NCBI GenBank assembly: GCA_937889545.1
Contig: CALAOT010000067.1
Location: forward strand, 1-64,000
DNA: 64,000 bases
Direction of reading: 5' to 3'
DNA from: an uncultured Opitutaceae bacterium
GTDB taxonomy: Bacteria > Verrucomicrobiota > Verrucomicrobiia > Opitutales > Opitutaceae
Below the pieces are notes generated by a model, which was not told where the DNA came from, made no database searches, and saw nothing but the letters and a program-made list of their open reading frames with translations. Position numbers and translations under genes: made by a program. Shown one piece after another: positions 63,379 to 64,000 of this stretch. The first letter of the stretch is position 1, and each line of letters starts with the position of its first letter.

Positions 63379-63987
63379 ATGAAAGTCCTTGCCGTTGAAG
63401 ACGATGATGTCTCGCGTGCGGTCCTTTGCCGCTCGCTGGAGAGGCTCGGCCACGAAGTGATCGAAACCAGGGACGGCGAAGAGGCGTGGCAGGCGTGGCT
63501 GAAGGACAAGTCCCGCGTGATCGTGAGCGACTGGCTCATGCCGAAGCTCGACGGGCTCAAGCTTTGCAGCCGGTTGCGCGCGCAGCAGGGACAGGAGTAC
63601 CTCTATTTCATCCTGCTCACCGGCAAGGGATCATCCGCGAAGAACCGCCGTGCAGCTGCGGACGCCGGCGTGGACGATTTCCTGACCAAGCCGGTCAATC
63701 TGTCCGACCTCTGGATGAGGCTTCGCGTCGCCGAGCGGATACTCACCTACACCATCCAGGTGCACCGGCTCGAGGAGATGATGCCGATGTGCTCCTACTG
63801 CAAGAAGATCAGGGATGACCGGAACTACTGGCAGCAGATCGAGAGCTACATCAACGAGCGAACCGGAACCGAGATCAGCCACTCGGTCTGCCCGGACTGC
63901 TACCAGCGGGTGGTGCTCCCCGAGCTTGCCAGGCTGAAGCGGGAGGCGCTGGTGCCTCCCGTCGTGCGACGGGTCGCCCGCGGCTAG
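63379..63987 (+). CDS. Response regulator with C-terminal cysteine-rich domain
   Basis: The 202-residue protein has a receiver domain (MKVLAVEDDDVSRAVLCRSL, phospho-Asp in VIVSDWLMPKLDGLKL, Lys in FLTKPVNLSDL). After a helical linker it carries PMCSYCKKIRDDRNYWQQIE and SHSVCPDCYQRVVLPELARL. The two CxxC pairs suggest zinc or redox binding. The same domain type ends some histidine kinases and regulators in other phyla. ATG 63379 is the start for a normal receiver; 63352 is an alternative. No kinase is next to it, so it is an orphan. Confidence 0.85.
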   Translation: MKVLAVEDDDVSRAVLCRSLERLGHEVIETRDGEEAWQAWLKDKSRVIVSDWLMPKLDGLKLCSRLRAQQGQEYLYFILLTGKGSSAKNRRAAADAGVDDFLTKPVNLSDLWMRLRVAERILTYTIQVHRLEEMMPMCSYCKKIRDDRNYWQQIESYINERTGTEISHSVCPDCYQRVVLPELARLKREALVPPVVRRVARG

Positions 63988-64000
63988 AATGCCGCGGTGA

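Overview
The window is about 64 kb of dense, GC-rich bacterial chromosome. It most likely comes from the Verrucomicrobiota, probably a relative of the Opitutaceae. The best taxonomic clue is a secreted protein (15836-16735) ending in a VPDAG-type sorting tail of the verrucomicrobial VPDSG/PEP-CTERM kind. The wider gene set fits this assignment. I see no rRNA, tRNA, CRISPR array, insertion sequence, phage or plasmid gene. This is an ordinary housekeeping and envelope region, with most of its novelty in regulation.

Layout. 0.01-4.3 kb (minus): glycerol kinase, a GH89 alpha-N-acetylglucosaminidase and a coiled-coil exported protein. 4.5-11.5 kb: lipoprotein, MATE exporter, PLP enzyme of Cys/Met metabolism, DUF1761 protein, exonuclease III, an SRPBCC protein with a likely frameshift, CinA-type amidase, SYLF protein and a small zincin. 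11.5-14.1 kb: ABC exporter pair. 14.1-18.4 kb: Spy-like protein, AEC transporter, VPDAG-tailed protein, thioredoxin-like protein and beta-hydroxyacid dehydrogenase. 18.4-23.1 kb: bifunctional proline catabolism enzyme and ammonium transporter. 23.1-25.9 kb: sigma factor, membrane protein (candidate anti-sigma) and a bactofilin-like/RDD protein. 26-27.5 kb: purE and mdh, convergent. 27.7-32.1 kb: a sugar or sugar-acid operon (lactonase-like, zinc dehydrogenase, Gfo/Idh/MocA, MFS).

32.2-33.6 kb holds DAHP synthase with a leader that looks like a phenylalanine attenuator: a short ORF with a Phe-Phe-His-Phe run, then a perfect 13-bp terminator stem with a T6 tail. 33.6-36 kb: YgfZ, HU and a galactokinase-like gene. 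36-39.5 kb (minus): yggS, a SirB1-type gene, aroE and a prepilin peptidase, tightly packed. 39.5-45 kb: LysR regulator, TlpA-like protein, GH3-family adenylating enzyme, DUF2062 protein, acyl desaturase and a TonB-domain protein. 45.5-48.1 kb (minus): ECF sigma factor, zf-HC2 anti-sigma with HEAT-like repeats and a DUF4097 protein. 48.2-52 kb: MBL hydrolase, LapA-like protein, AlkD-like protein, SpoU methyltransferase and ribokinase. 52.1-56 kb: LytS/LytTR two-component system translationally coupled to a NatAB-like ABC exporter. 56.1-64 kb: coiled-coil protein, thymidine phosphorylase, ABC-F protein, a bacterial deoxyhypusine-synthase homologue, a YyaL/SSP411 protein and a response regulator with a C-terminal cysteine domain.

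Four-base stop/start overlaps of the ATGA type recur throughout and define the operons. The main themes are envelope stress control (two sigma/anti-sigma sets plus a LytTR system), carbon and nitrogen scavenging (proline, ammonium, amino sugars, sugar acids, glycerol, nucleosides), and shikimate-pathway control by attenuation. Gene functions are inferred from sequence motifs only; no database search was possible.
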